11,154 nt of DNA from SIG454 sp045578465 (lineage in GTDB: Bacteria > Bacillota > Clostridia > Monoglobales > Monoglobaceae): NCBI GenBank assembly GCA_045578465.1, contig JAZNKJ010000018.1, positions 1 through 11,154 of the forward strand, read 5' to 3'. The position numbers and the translations under genes are program-made. Numbering within the stretch: the stretch's first letter is position 1; each line of letters opens with the position of its first letter. A model generated the notes under the pieces. The model did no database searches and had not been told where the DNA came from. It saw nothing but the letters and a program-made list of their open reading frames with translations. This document shows positions 5,112 through 11,154 of this stretch, piece by piece.

Positions 5112-6671
5112 CTATTCCTTATCTTTTAAAGATAAATTAAATATACCGTCATAAATATCATTTGATGTTGAACTTAGCTCGCCTTTTATATTATCGCTGT
5201 AATGCATCATAAAGTTTTCAAAGCAGATGCCAATAAAAGGCAATCGGGAATCAAATCTTTCCCTTAATTTTTTATACTTTTTGACAGTTTCATCCTTTGT
5301 TATTGCAGTTTTAATTTCTCCAAGCATTTCGCTCATTCTGTCATCGCTGTAATTAAACAGATTTCCTTCTCCCAAAAGATAGGAATAATCAAGGTCATCA
5401 GAGAGTTTTATGCTTCCGATAAACATCTCATACTGTCCGTTTTGTATACGGTTCATATAGTCTTCATACGCCACAGGAATAACATTGATTTTAAAGCCTA
5501 TCCCTTCAAGGTCAAACTTTATGCTTTTCGCCATATTAACTCTGGCGCTGTTATCCTTGTTAACAAGTAAATCAAATTCAAGGTTTTGGAAAGTATTTTC
5601 AATAGTCTTTGAATATATTCCGTTTCTTTTCTTCCACTCGTTTTTAAGAAGAAGTCTTTCTGCACTCCCTGCGTCCGCCTCAATTTTCTTTCCTTCGGCT
5701 GTGTTTATAAACCAATTCTTGCGCATGGGGGCACTCGCTGTTTCTGCATTCCCTGCAAAAATATCATCAACAATTTTTTCACGATTAACGGCCAGGTTTA
5801 TAGCCTCTCTGACCTCCTTTGAAGCAAGAGAAGTGTTATAATGGTTAAGTCCGAGGAAATTATATACCGCCGATTCATGAGAGGAGGCTCTCATATCTGA
5901 AACATTGGCAAACTTTGCAACTCTTCCATGTTTAGTGCTTGCGATTGATATGTCCCCCACCGAAAATGAATACATAACAGAATCTGCATCAGGAAGAATT
6001 TTAACATTAATCTTTTCAATCTTTATCTCATCGCCCCACCAGGCATCGTTTTTATTGAGATAATACATATTCCCTTCTTTTTTATCAGAAAAAACATAAG
6101 GTCCTGTTCCGCAAGGATAAAAGGTCGCCCGTTCTACATCTTCATCCTGACTTTTGATTATCGGGAAAGTCATAAGATTAGGGAAAGCAGAGTTTGGCTC
6201 ATTTAAAATAATTTCAACAGTTCTGCCACTGCCACTTACCTTTTCAATGTTCCTTACATTATAAAAGTAAGAGCTTCCTTCATTAAGCTTTATTTGTTCT
6301 ATTGTGTAAACAACATCCTTGGTGGAAAGCTTTTCCCCGCTGTGCCAAAGGACATTTTCTCTTAATTTAAATTTCCATGTAAGACCATCGTTGTCAACTG
6401 ACCATTCTTCTGCCAGAACGCCTTTGGGTTCCATAGTATTTTCAAGGCTCACAAGTGGCTCATAAACAATTCCGAGCATCTGTCTGTTGGCCTCGTTATC
6501 TGTTAAAATCGGGCATAAAGTGTCATCCTTTAATGAATAGATTGTAATGCCTTTGCCTTTACTATCTTCAAGAACTTCCCCTGATATCTCATCAGGCGTC
6601 TTAGTATCTTTACAGCCAAATAAAGTAAAAACAAGAGATAACGCAATTAAGCAAACGAGTATTCTTTTCAT
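5112..6671 (-). CDS. Family 5 (OppA/DppA-type) solute-binding lipoprotein
   Basis: This 519-aa extracellular binding protein of SBP family 5 has a signal peptide (MKRILVCLIALSLVFTLFGC) ending in the lipobox L17-F18-G19-C20, so it should be tethered to the outer face of the membrane. Family hallmarks follow: EWSVDNDGLTWKFKLRENVL followed by HSGEKLSTKDVVYTIEQI, YPCGTGPYVFSDK, and REAINLAVNREKIVDDIFAG. Such proteins usually deliver peptides, nickel or other small ligands to an ABC importer. No permease or ATPase gene is near, so the ligand cannot be inferred and the protein may work with a distant transporter or as a sensor. A TTG six codons upstream overlaps the AAAGGAGG site, which lies seven bases before the chosen ATG at 6671. 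It follows ymdB by 35 bases and precedes dinB by three. Confidence 0.92.
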   Translation of the reverse strand: MKRILVCLIALSLVFTLFGCKDTKTPDEISGEVLEDSKGKGITIYSLKDDTLCPILTDNEANRQMLGIVYEPLVSLENTMEPKGVLAEEWSVDNDGLTWKFKLRENVLWHSGEKLSTKDVVYTIEQIKLNEGSSYFYNVRNIEKVSGSGRTVEIILNEPNSAFPNLMTFPIIKSQDEDVERATFYPCGTGPYVFSDKKEGNMYYLNKNDAWWGDEIKIEKINVKILPDADSVMYSFSVGDISIASTKHGRVAKFANVSDMRASSHESAVYNFLGLNHYNTSLASKEVREAINLAVNREKIVDDIFAGNAETASAPMRKNWFINTAEGKKIEADAGSAERLLLKNEWKKRNGIYSKTIENTFQNLEFDLLVNKDNSARVNMAKSIKFDLEGIGFKINVIPVAYEDYMNRIQNGQYEMFIGSIKLSDDLDYSYLLGEGNLFNYSDDRMSEMLGEIKTAITKDETVKKYKKLRERFDSRLPFIGICFENFMMHYSDNIKGELSSTSNDIYDGIFNLSLKDKE

Positions 6672-6678
6672 TTTATGC

Positions 6679-6686
6679 CCTCCTTT
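6679..6686 (-). promoter_or_regulatory. Ribosome-binding site of the solute-binding protein gene (decides the start)
   Basis: AAAGGAGG on the minus strand lies seven bases before the ATG at 6671-6669. It overlaps an upstream in-frame TTG that would give a longer, less likely N-terminus. Confidence 0.8.
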
Positions 6687-6706
6687 CAAAAAACTATTTT
6701 AAAAGT

Positions 6707-7495
6707 CTAGATAATCTCTTTGTCTGAAAAATAAAGCCTTTCAACATTAGTTGTTTTTCCGCTTTTTTCATCAACATCAAAAATACAACCCGAGAACCAA
6801 ACCTCGCCCTCAGCTTTTTCAAATCTGACATGCTTGCGGGTATAATACATTTCCATTATAAGCTCTTTTTTAACACCCAGAACGCTGTCTCTTACTCCTG
6901 TCATACCTAAATCAGAAATGTAGCCTGTGCCTCCTGAAAGAATCTGGGCATCAGCCGTCTGAATATGTGTGTGAGTTCCAAAAATCACAGAAGCTTTTCC
7001 GTCAAAGTAATGAGCAAATGCAAGTTTTTCGCTGCTTGTTTCGCAGTGAAAATCAATAACAATTATATCTGCCTTATCCTTGATTTTTGCCAAAGCTTTT
7101 TCCGTTTCCCTGAAAGGGCAATCAAGAGGCTCCATATTTACGCGCCCCATAGCGTTTATAACCCCTATGCGGACATTTCCTAAATCCTCAACAAAATACC
7201 CTTCCCCCTCAGTTTCCGGTGGGTAATTAACAGGCCTTATAACCCTCTCAAAATCGTCTAAAACAATTCCGCTTTCTTTGTTTGAAAAAGTATGATTTCC
7301 CATAGTAATAACATCAACGCCACAGTCAATAAGGTTACGGGCAATATCAACCGTAATTCCGTTTGTAAGCGCCGTGTTTTCTCCATTGGCGATGCAATAA
7401 TCGATGTTATATTTTCGTCTTATTTTCCCGAGGTTATTATAAATATATTCTCTTCCGTCTGACGAAACAATGTCGCCTACTGCTAAAATTCTCAT
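6707..7495 (-). CDS. ymdB: YmdB-family metallophosphoesterase (2',3'-cyclic nucleotide phosphodiesterase type)
   Basis: This 262-aa protein is collinear with B. subtilis YmdB, a dinuclear-metal phosphodiesterase active on 2',3'-cAMP and important for biofilm and motility decisions. All metal and active-site residues fall at the same positions: Asp8 (AVGD), Glu39 and Asn40 (ANGEN), Asn67 and His68 (MGNHTF), His150 (DFHCETSSEKLA), and His175 and His177 (GTHTHIQTAD). The C-terminal YISDLGMTGVRDSVLG segment is also typical. In many Firmicutes ymdB follows rny (RNase Y), but here it follows a kinase-like gene with a 4-base overlap and has a GGAGG seven bases before its ATG, so the two are translated together. 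The protein is cytoplasmic and every key residue is intact. Substrate preference is inferred from the family. Confidence 0.95.
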   Translation of the reverse strand: MRILAVGDIVSSDGREYIYNNLGKIRRKYNIDYCIANGENTALTNGITVDIARNLIDCGVDVITMGNHTFSNKESGIVLDDFERVIRPVNYPPETEGEGYFVEDLGNVRIGVINAMGRVNMEPLDCPFRETEKALAKIKDKADIIVIDFHCETSSEKLAFAHYFDGKASVIFGTHTHIQTADAQILSGGTGYISDLGMTGVRDSVLGVKKELIMEMYYTRKHVRFEKAEGEVWFSGCIFDVDEKSGKTTNVERLYFSDKEII

Positions 7496-8304
7496 AACAT
7501 TTCCTCCAATTTAGCTATTAAATCCACAGGGAACATCTTTTCAAGAGCTTTTACCTTGCAAGGCACATAAGGCATAACAGGTTCTTCGCGCCTTATAATT
7601 AACTCCTCTTCCCGCATTATATAACTATCGATTTTGAGATTATTTGGAATGGACATCTCAATTTTCGTTGAACTTTTTCCGTAAATAACATTATAATTTC
7701 CGTTCATTCTCTCCGCAGCTATTTCAGCGTAGCTCTTATCGGTATAGTCATTAGCGGTTGAAAACATAACGCTGTATTCTTTCCGGTTTTTCCTGGGTTC
7801 TTTTACGGGATAGGCACTTCTTACAACAAACTTAATCTCGTTTCCCATATCCTTTGCGTAAATTGATATCTCCTTTTTAGAATTCCCAATACTGCACAGC
7901 AGAGAATAAACCGCGTCATAGATAGATTTTTCAACAAGCTTTCCGTCAAAAGTATAATTAACATTATCGTCTTCTCTCAGCATATAGGTAATACTCGCGT
8001 CAAAAACACCGCCGAGATAATTGTTAAGCCCCTCGCATATGGAAATCAGGAAATCCCTGACATTATAATACCCGCAATTAAGCTCAGGGTTGTAGGCAAG
8101 GTCTGACAATAAATAATTATTTCTCTTAATTGCCGAAAAACAGGTGTTAACCGTTTCAATCTTTTCAAGCTGAGAAAGAGTATATTCCCCTGCGCAAGCA
8201 AGTTTTTCGTTAACCGAAAGACCTAAGTTAGCAATATCTGTATTTTCAGAGATAAACAACGCCACCGCTTTTAAAACAGAGTCTAAATTAGCATTATCTT
8301 CCAT
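7492..8304 (-). CDS. Unknown protein resembling a degenerate histidine-kinase core
   Basis: I do not recognise this 270-aa protein. Residues about 30-75 look like a paired-helix dimerisation region (LSQLEKIETVNTCFSAIKRN). Residues about 80-220 follow the order of a GHKL ATPase domain. A SIYDAVYSLLCSIGNS helix sits where the N-box should be, then paired strands (EISIYAKDMGNEIKFVVRSA), then SYAEIAAERMNGNYNV and SSTKIEMSIP like the final helix and strand of HATPase_c. The N-box asparagines are serines (134 and 138), no glycine-rich G-boxes are seen, and the whole protein contains no histidine. It therefore cannot be a normal histidine kinase and probably does not bind ATP in the usual way. Residues 221-270 are a charged tail with EEPVMPYVP. 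It overlaps hemZ by 11 bases and ymdB by four. The fold similarity is my inference. Confidence 0.8.
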   Translation of the reverse strand: MEDNANLDSVLKAVALFISENTDIANLGLSVNEKLACAGEYTLSQLEKIETVNTCFSAIKRNNYLLSDLAYNPELNCGYYNVRDFLISICEGLNNYLGGVFDASITYMLREDDNVNYTFDGKLVEKSIYDAVYSLLCSIGNSKKEISIYAKDMGNEIKFVVRSAYPVKEPRKNRKEYSVMFSTANDYTDKSYAEIAAERMNGNYNVIYGKSSTKIEMSIPNNLKIDSYIMREEELIIRREEPVMPYVPCKVKALEKMFPVDLIAKLEEML

Positions 8305-9466
8305 TTCTTAAAAAATCCTTTCTAAGAAGCATTTCATCTATTCGTTCTATGTAATCCTTTGGCTCTTTGACATTGAAAATTCTCTCAATGCGGTCTGTTT
8401 CCCTGTCAACTGTTTTGGTAACTCCGCCACAGCCCAGAGCAACAATGGTCTGGACCTCCTCCATAATAAAAATATTATAAAAGCTCTCTGTCCCAACCGT
8501 GCTGTAACCAATATTTTCAAGATTGCCAAGCATATTTTTCTGTCTGTAAAGATAATAAGGATGTTTCCCTTTTTCTCTTAAAGTATTTCGTGCAAAATCT
8601 ACCATTTTTGCCACTTCTTCGCCCTTTGTAAGGTCGTATTCATCAAGAAGTTCATTAAGCCTTGAAGAGCGTTTTATGCTCATTGTATGGACCGTTGTAT
8701 TCTCCGGTGCCAACTCCTCAACCTCGTTGATTGTTTTTTGAAACATAGGAAAAGTTTCCCCGGGAAGTCCGGCTATAACATCCATATTTATGGTTTTTAT
8801 TCCGCATTTTCTTGCAAGGTCATAAGCCTCAACAATCTGTTTGGGAGTATGGTTTCTGCCGATAATTTTAAGAGTTTCCTCATTCATCGACTGAGGGTTG
8901 ATGCTTATTCTTTCTATATCAAAACTTTTAATAACTTTAAGCTTATCTTCGTTTATGGTATCAGGTCTTCCCGCCTCAACAGTAAACTCCTTTATCTGAC
9001 TTAAATCAAAGCAATCAAAAAGCTTTTTAATAAGCATTTCAAGTTGAAAAGCCTCCAAAGTTGTTGGTGTGCCTCCGCCAATATAAACGCTTTCAACGAC
9101 CTGGCCGTTTTCCTTAACTATTTCTGCTGTATATTCGATTTCGCGCATAAGACAATCAAGATATTCAGGAATGAGGGCTTTTGAACGAAAAATTCCGTTT
9201 GTCACAAAGGAGCAATAAAGACACCTTGTCGGGCAAAACGGAATTCCAATATAAAGGCTTATTCCGTTTGAATTCATATTGTCGATTATAGGTTTTTCAA
9301 CCTTTGCAATATCAAGAGCAAGCCTCGCTTTATCTTCGCAGACACTATATTCAGTTTTAAAAAAATCAACAACCTCATCATCGCTCATTCCAGAGTTTAA
9401 CTGTTTCATAGCAATTTTAACAGGTCTGATTCCGCTTAAAATTCCCCAAGGAGAGTCTGTCATCAT
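8294..9466 (-). CDS. hemZ: HemZ-type radical SAM protein (coproporphyrinogen dehydrogenase-like), short form
   Basis: This 390-aa member of the oxygen-independent coproporphyrinogen oxidase / HemZ group shows the radical SAM signature CPTRCLYC, with Cys78, Cys82 and Cys85 binding a 4Fe-4S cluster. It also has GGGTPT (130-135), INPQSMNEETLKIIGRNHT and INMDVIAGLPGE. The PWGILSGIRPVKIA segment and the late CGGVTKT motif are typical of HemZ. As I recall, family members usually carry about 100 further residues before PWG. Here the ATG is only six codons before it, and the start overlaps the previous stop, so the front domain is missing. The upstream frame stays open for about 25 codons but has no start codon. 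Substrate and a role in heme synthesis are uncertain. It follows the hydrolase gene and overlaps the kinase-like gene. Confidence 0.9.
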   Translation of the reverse strand: MMTDSPWGILSGIRPVKIAMKQLNSGMSDDEVVDFFKTEYSVCEDKARLALDIAKVEKPIIDNMNSNGISLYIGIPFCPTRCLYCSFVTNGIFRSKALIPEYLDCLMREIEYTAEIVKENGQVVESVYIGGGTPTTLEAFQLEMLIKKLFDCFDLSQIKEFTVEAGRPDTINEDKLKVIKSFDIERISINPQSMNEETLKIIGRNHTPKQIVEAYDLARKCGIKTINMDVIAGLPGETFPMFQKTINEVEELAPENTTVHTMSIKRSSRLNELLDEYDLTKGEEVAKMVDFARNTLREKGKHPYYLYRQKNMLGNLENIGYSTVGTESFYNIFIMEEVQTIVALGCGGVTKTVDRETDRIERIFNVKEPKDYIERIDEMLLRKDFLRNGR

Positions 9467-10089
9467 ATTAAAAACATATTTTCCTTTCTTTCTCTGCCGA
9501 TTGTTGTCATATTTCCATGACCCGGAAAAACCTGAGTTTCATCAGGAAGCACCATAAGTTTTTCCCTTACACTTTTTATTTCCTCTTCCATATCTCCTGT
9601 CATATGGTCAACTCTTCCAACAGAGCCTTCAAATAAAGTATCTCCTGAAATCAAAATATTCCCTATTAAAAAGCATAAACATCCAATAGTATGCCCAGGG
9701 GTATGAATCACCTTGATTTCGTGTTCTCCAAGGGTTAAAACATCCCCATCTTTAAGCTTTTTATCAATAGTTATATGTGGAATATCGGCTTTGAAAAAAG
9801 CAGTCAGGTTGAACTCTTTATTGTTTACAAGTTCAGCTTCTTCTTCGCTCATATAAACAGGAGCTTTGCTTAACTCAACCAGTTTAGCTAAACCTAAGAT
9901 ATGGTCAAAATGTCCATGAGTTAAGATAACCGCCTTAATCTTAAAACCCAAAGTTTCGGTAACGAAACTATAAATCTTATCCCCATGAGCAGGGGCATCA
10001 AAAACATAGGCTTCCTTTGAATCGGTATCTCCTAATACATGACAATTCGTAAATAGTTTTCCTGTAACAAATTTCTCTAACTTTATCAT
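9463..10089 (-). CDS. Metallo-beta-lactamase-fold hydrolase (GloB/YqgX-like)
   Basis: This 208-aa protein has all metal ligands of the glyoxalase II subgroup: THGHFDH with His58, His60, Asp62 and His63, then His133 in HTPGHT, Asp150 in SGDTLF, and His191 in FPGHG. Proteins of this size beside relA and hemZ are common in Clostridia and are usually annotated as hydroxyacylglutathione hydrolase-like. Glutathione is often absent in such organisms, so the natural thioester or ester substrate is not certain. It has no signal peptide and should be cytoplasmic. The ATG lies three bases after the relA stop, with GGAG ten bases upstream inside relA, and its stop overlaps the hemZ ATG by four bases. Length and motifs are complete. 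Confidence 0.93.
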   Translation of the reverse strand: MIKLEKFVTGKLFTNCHVLGDTDSKEAYVFDAPAHGDKIYSFVTETLGFKIKAVILTHGHFDHILGLAKLVELSKAPVYMSEEEAELVNNKEFNLTAFFKADIPHITIDKKLKDGDVLTLGEHEIKVIHTPGHTIGCLCFLIGNILISGDTLFEGSVGRVDHMTGDMEEEIKSVREKLMVLPDETQVFPGHGNMTTIGRERKENMFLI

Positions 10090-10092
10090 AAA

Positions 10093-11154
10093 TTACTGTC
10101 TCCGTCTTACAACAGAATGCACTCCGTCAATTTTTTGAAGTCCCTTAATTGTTTGCTGAAGCTGAATACCACTGCTTACTTCAAGGGTAATATCAATAAT
10201 AGCAAGGTCATTTTTAGTAGCTCTTGCATTTATTCCTTTTAAGGGAACATTCATATTGTATAAAAGTGTACTTATATCAACAACAAGAGAGGCTCTGTCT
10301 GTTGCACTTATTGAAAGGTTGGTCTGGAAGTTGTTTGAAACCTGTTCCGCCCAATGAACGCCGATAAAGCGGTTATATTCGCTATCTTCCGTATTAACCT
10401 TTGACATATTTATACAGTCGGCACGATGGATTGCAACACCTCGTCCTCGTGTTATAAATCCAATGATGTTATCCCCCGGAACAGGGTTGCAGCACTTGGA
10501 GAAACGGATAAGGCAATTATCAATGCCATCAACAATAACACCGCTGTTATTGGCCTTCCCTGATGTTTTAACAACAAAAAGTTCCGGCGCTTCGTTAATA
10601 TCCTGAGTTTTCTGGAGACGCTTTCTGCTTTCATCCTTAATTCTCGCCATGAATTTGCTGGCATTTGACCCGCCATAGCCTAAGGTTGCAAACATATCTT
10701 CCATATTCTTAAAGCCATATTTTTTAAGAATAGGAGAAACAAACTCCTCCTCGTTCATATAGCTTAGCGGAAGAGAAAGCTTTTTAAATTCTTTTTCAAC
10801 TATATCCTTACCTTTGGCAATATTTTCAGTACGGTTTTCTTTTCTTAAAAACTGATTAATCTTGTTTCTTGCCTGAGAAGTTTTTGCAATTTTAAGCCAG
10901 TCAAGGTTCGGACCGTGAACGGCATTTGAAGTTATAATGTCAACAATATCGCCGTTTGAAAGCTTATAGTCAATAGTAACAATCTTTCCGTTAACTTTTG
11001 CGCCCGACATTTTATTTCCTATTGCGCTATGGATTGCATAGGCAAAGTCAACAGGAGTTGCTCCGGCAGGAAGGTTTACAACATCTCCGTTTGGAGTGAA
11101 CACGAATACCTCATCACTGAACATATCAATTTTAAGGGTTTGCATAAACTCTTC
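10093..11154 (-). CDS. relA: RelA/SpoT (p)ppGpp synthetase/hydrolase, C-terminal half
   Basis: The reading frame runs through the window edge (EEFMQTLKIDMFSDEV...), so the ATG at 11145-11143 is internal and the HD hydrolase and synthetase domains lie outside. The visible 353 residues are the regulatory half. They start with a TGS domain (about 14-75, VFTPNGDVVNLPAGATPVDF and NGDIVDIITS), then a helical region. A zinc-finger-like section follows with FSKCCNPVPGD (Cys221, Cys222), HRADC and a GFITRGRGVAIH strand. The ACT domain ends the protein (about 276-353). These parts sense uncharged tRNA on stalled ribosomes and control (p)ppGpp output. Nothing appears broken. It heads the seven-gene run within this window, and its promoter is not visible. 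Confidence 0.96.
   Translation of the reverse strand, partial: EEFMQTLKIDMFSDEVFVFTPNGDVVNLPAGATPVDFAYAIHSAIGNKMSGAKVNGKIVTIDYKLSNGDIVDIITSNAVHGPNLDWLKIAKTSQARNKINQFLRKENRTENIAKGKDIVEKEFKKLSLPLSYMNEEEFVSPILKKYGFKNMEDMFATLGYGGSNASKFMARIKDESRKRLQKTQDINEAPELFVVKTSGKANNSGVIVDGIDNCLIRFSKCCNPVPGDNIIGFITRGRGVAIHRADCINMSKVNTEDSEYNRFIGVHWAEQVSNNFQTNLSISATDRASLVVDISTLLYNMNVPLKGINARATKNDLAIIDITLEVSSGIQLQQTIKGLQKIDGVHSVVRRRQ

Noticed and set aside
5485..5841. Plus-strand ORF of 118 codons with hydrophobic stretches
   Set aside because: It is antisense to the conserved solute-binding protein; its Ser/Leu/Phe-rich composition is typical of reverse-complement translation of an AT-rich gene.
6690..6735. Separate promoter for the solute-binding protein gene (TAAAAT-like box after CAGACA)
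   Set aside because: The spacing is about 19 bases and the -35 match is poor, so it is not better than chance in such AT-rich DNA.
8347..8529. Minus-strand ORF of 60 codons inside hemZ
   Set aside because: It is out of frame with the conserved CGGVTKT-containing part of HemZ and has no independent support.
10452..10676. Minus-strand ORF of 74 codons inside relA
   Set aside because: It is an alternative frame within the conserved zinc-finger and linker region of RelA, which has clear family motifs in the other frame.

Overview
The window is an AT-rich stretch of about 11 kb. Every supported gene is read from the minus strand, so transcription runs from high to low coordinates. Protein content and gene order point to a low-GC Gram-positive bacterium, most likely an anaerobic, spore-forming member of the Clostridia. 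The clues are a YlxM-Ffh pair, an acpS / LolA-like lipoprotein / mazF neighbourhood like that around Bacillus subtilis acpS-ydcC-alr-ndoAI-ndoA, a GerS-like lipoprotein, HemZ, a YmdB-type phosphodiesterase, and strong GGAGG ribosome-binding sites. I cannot name the species.

In transcription order, the first block (11154 down to 3918) is a tightly packed run of seven genes. It starts with the C-terminal part of the RelA/SpoT (p)ppGpp enzyme (its N-terminus lies outside the window). It continues with a GloB-like metallo-beta-lactamase-fold hydrolase, a short HemZ-type radical SAM protein, a 270-aa protein resembling a degenerate histidine-kinase core, a YmdB-type metallophosphoesterase, an orphan family-5 solute-binding lipoprotein, and DNA polymerase IV. 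Junctions are overlaps of 4-11 bases or gaps of 3-35 bases. I see no internal terminator, so this looks like one transcription unit joining alarmone metabolism, detoxification, cyclic-nucleotide turnover and translesion synthesis.

The second block (3911 down to about 462) begins at a clear sigma-A-type promoter. It encodes a two-helix membrane protein of unknown function, a fused holo-ACP synthase / NAD(P)H-hydrate dehydratase, a GerS/YdcC-like lipoprotein, a MazF mRNA interferase, and a small exported protein of unknown function. The alanine racemase and MazE-type antitoxin found at this place in B. subtilis are absent. A 165-base, hairpin-rich leader precedes mazF instead.

The third block is ylxM-ffh (458 down to 1, ffh cut by the window edge), which feeds the signal recognition particle. 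Its strong promoter is embedded in the intrinsic terminator of the previous block. Only read-through RNA contains both full arms of the hairpin; RNA started at the ylxM promoter lacks most of one arm.

No rRNA, tRNA, CRISPR array, insertion sequence or phage gene was seen. The least explained parts are the kinase-like 270-aa protein, the solitary mazF with its leader, the AcpS-NnrD fusion and the terminator/promoter overlap. None of these by itself proves a new system.
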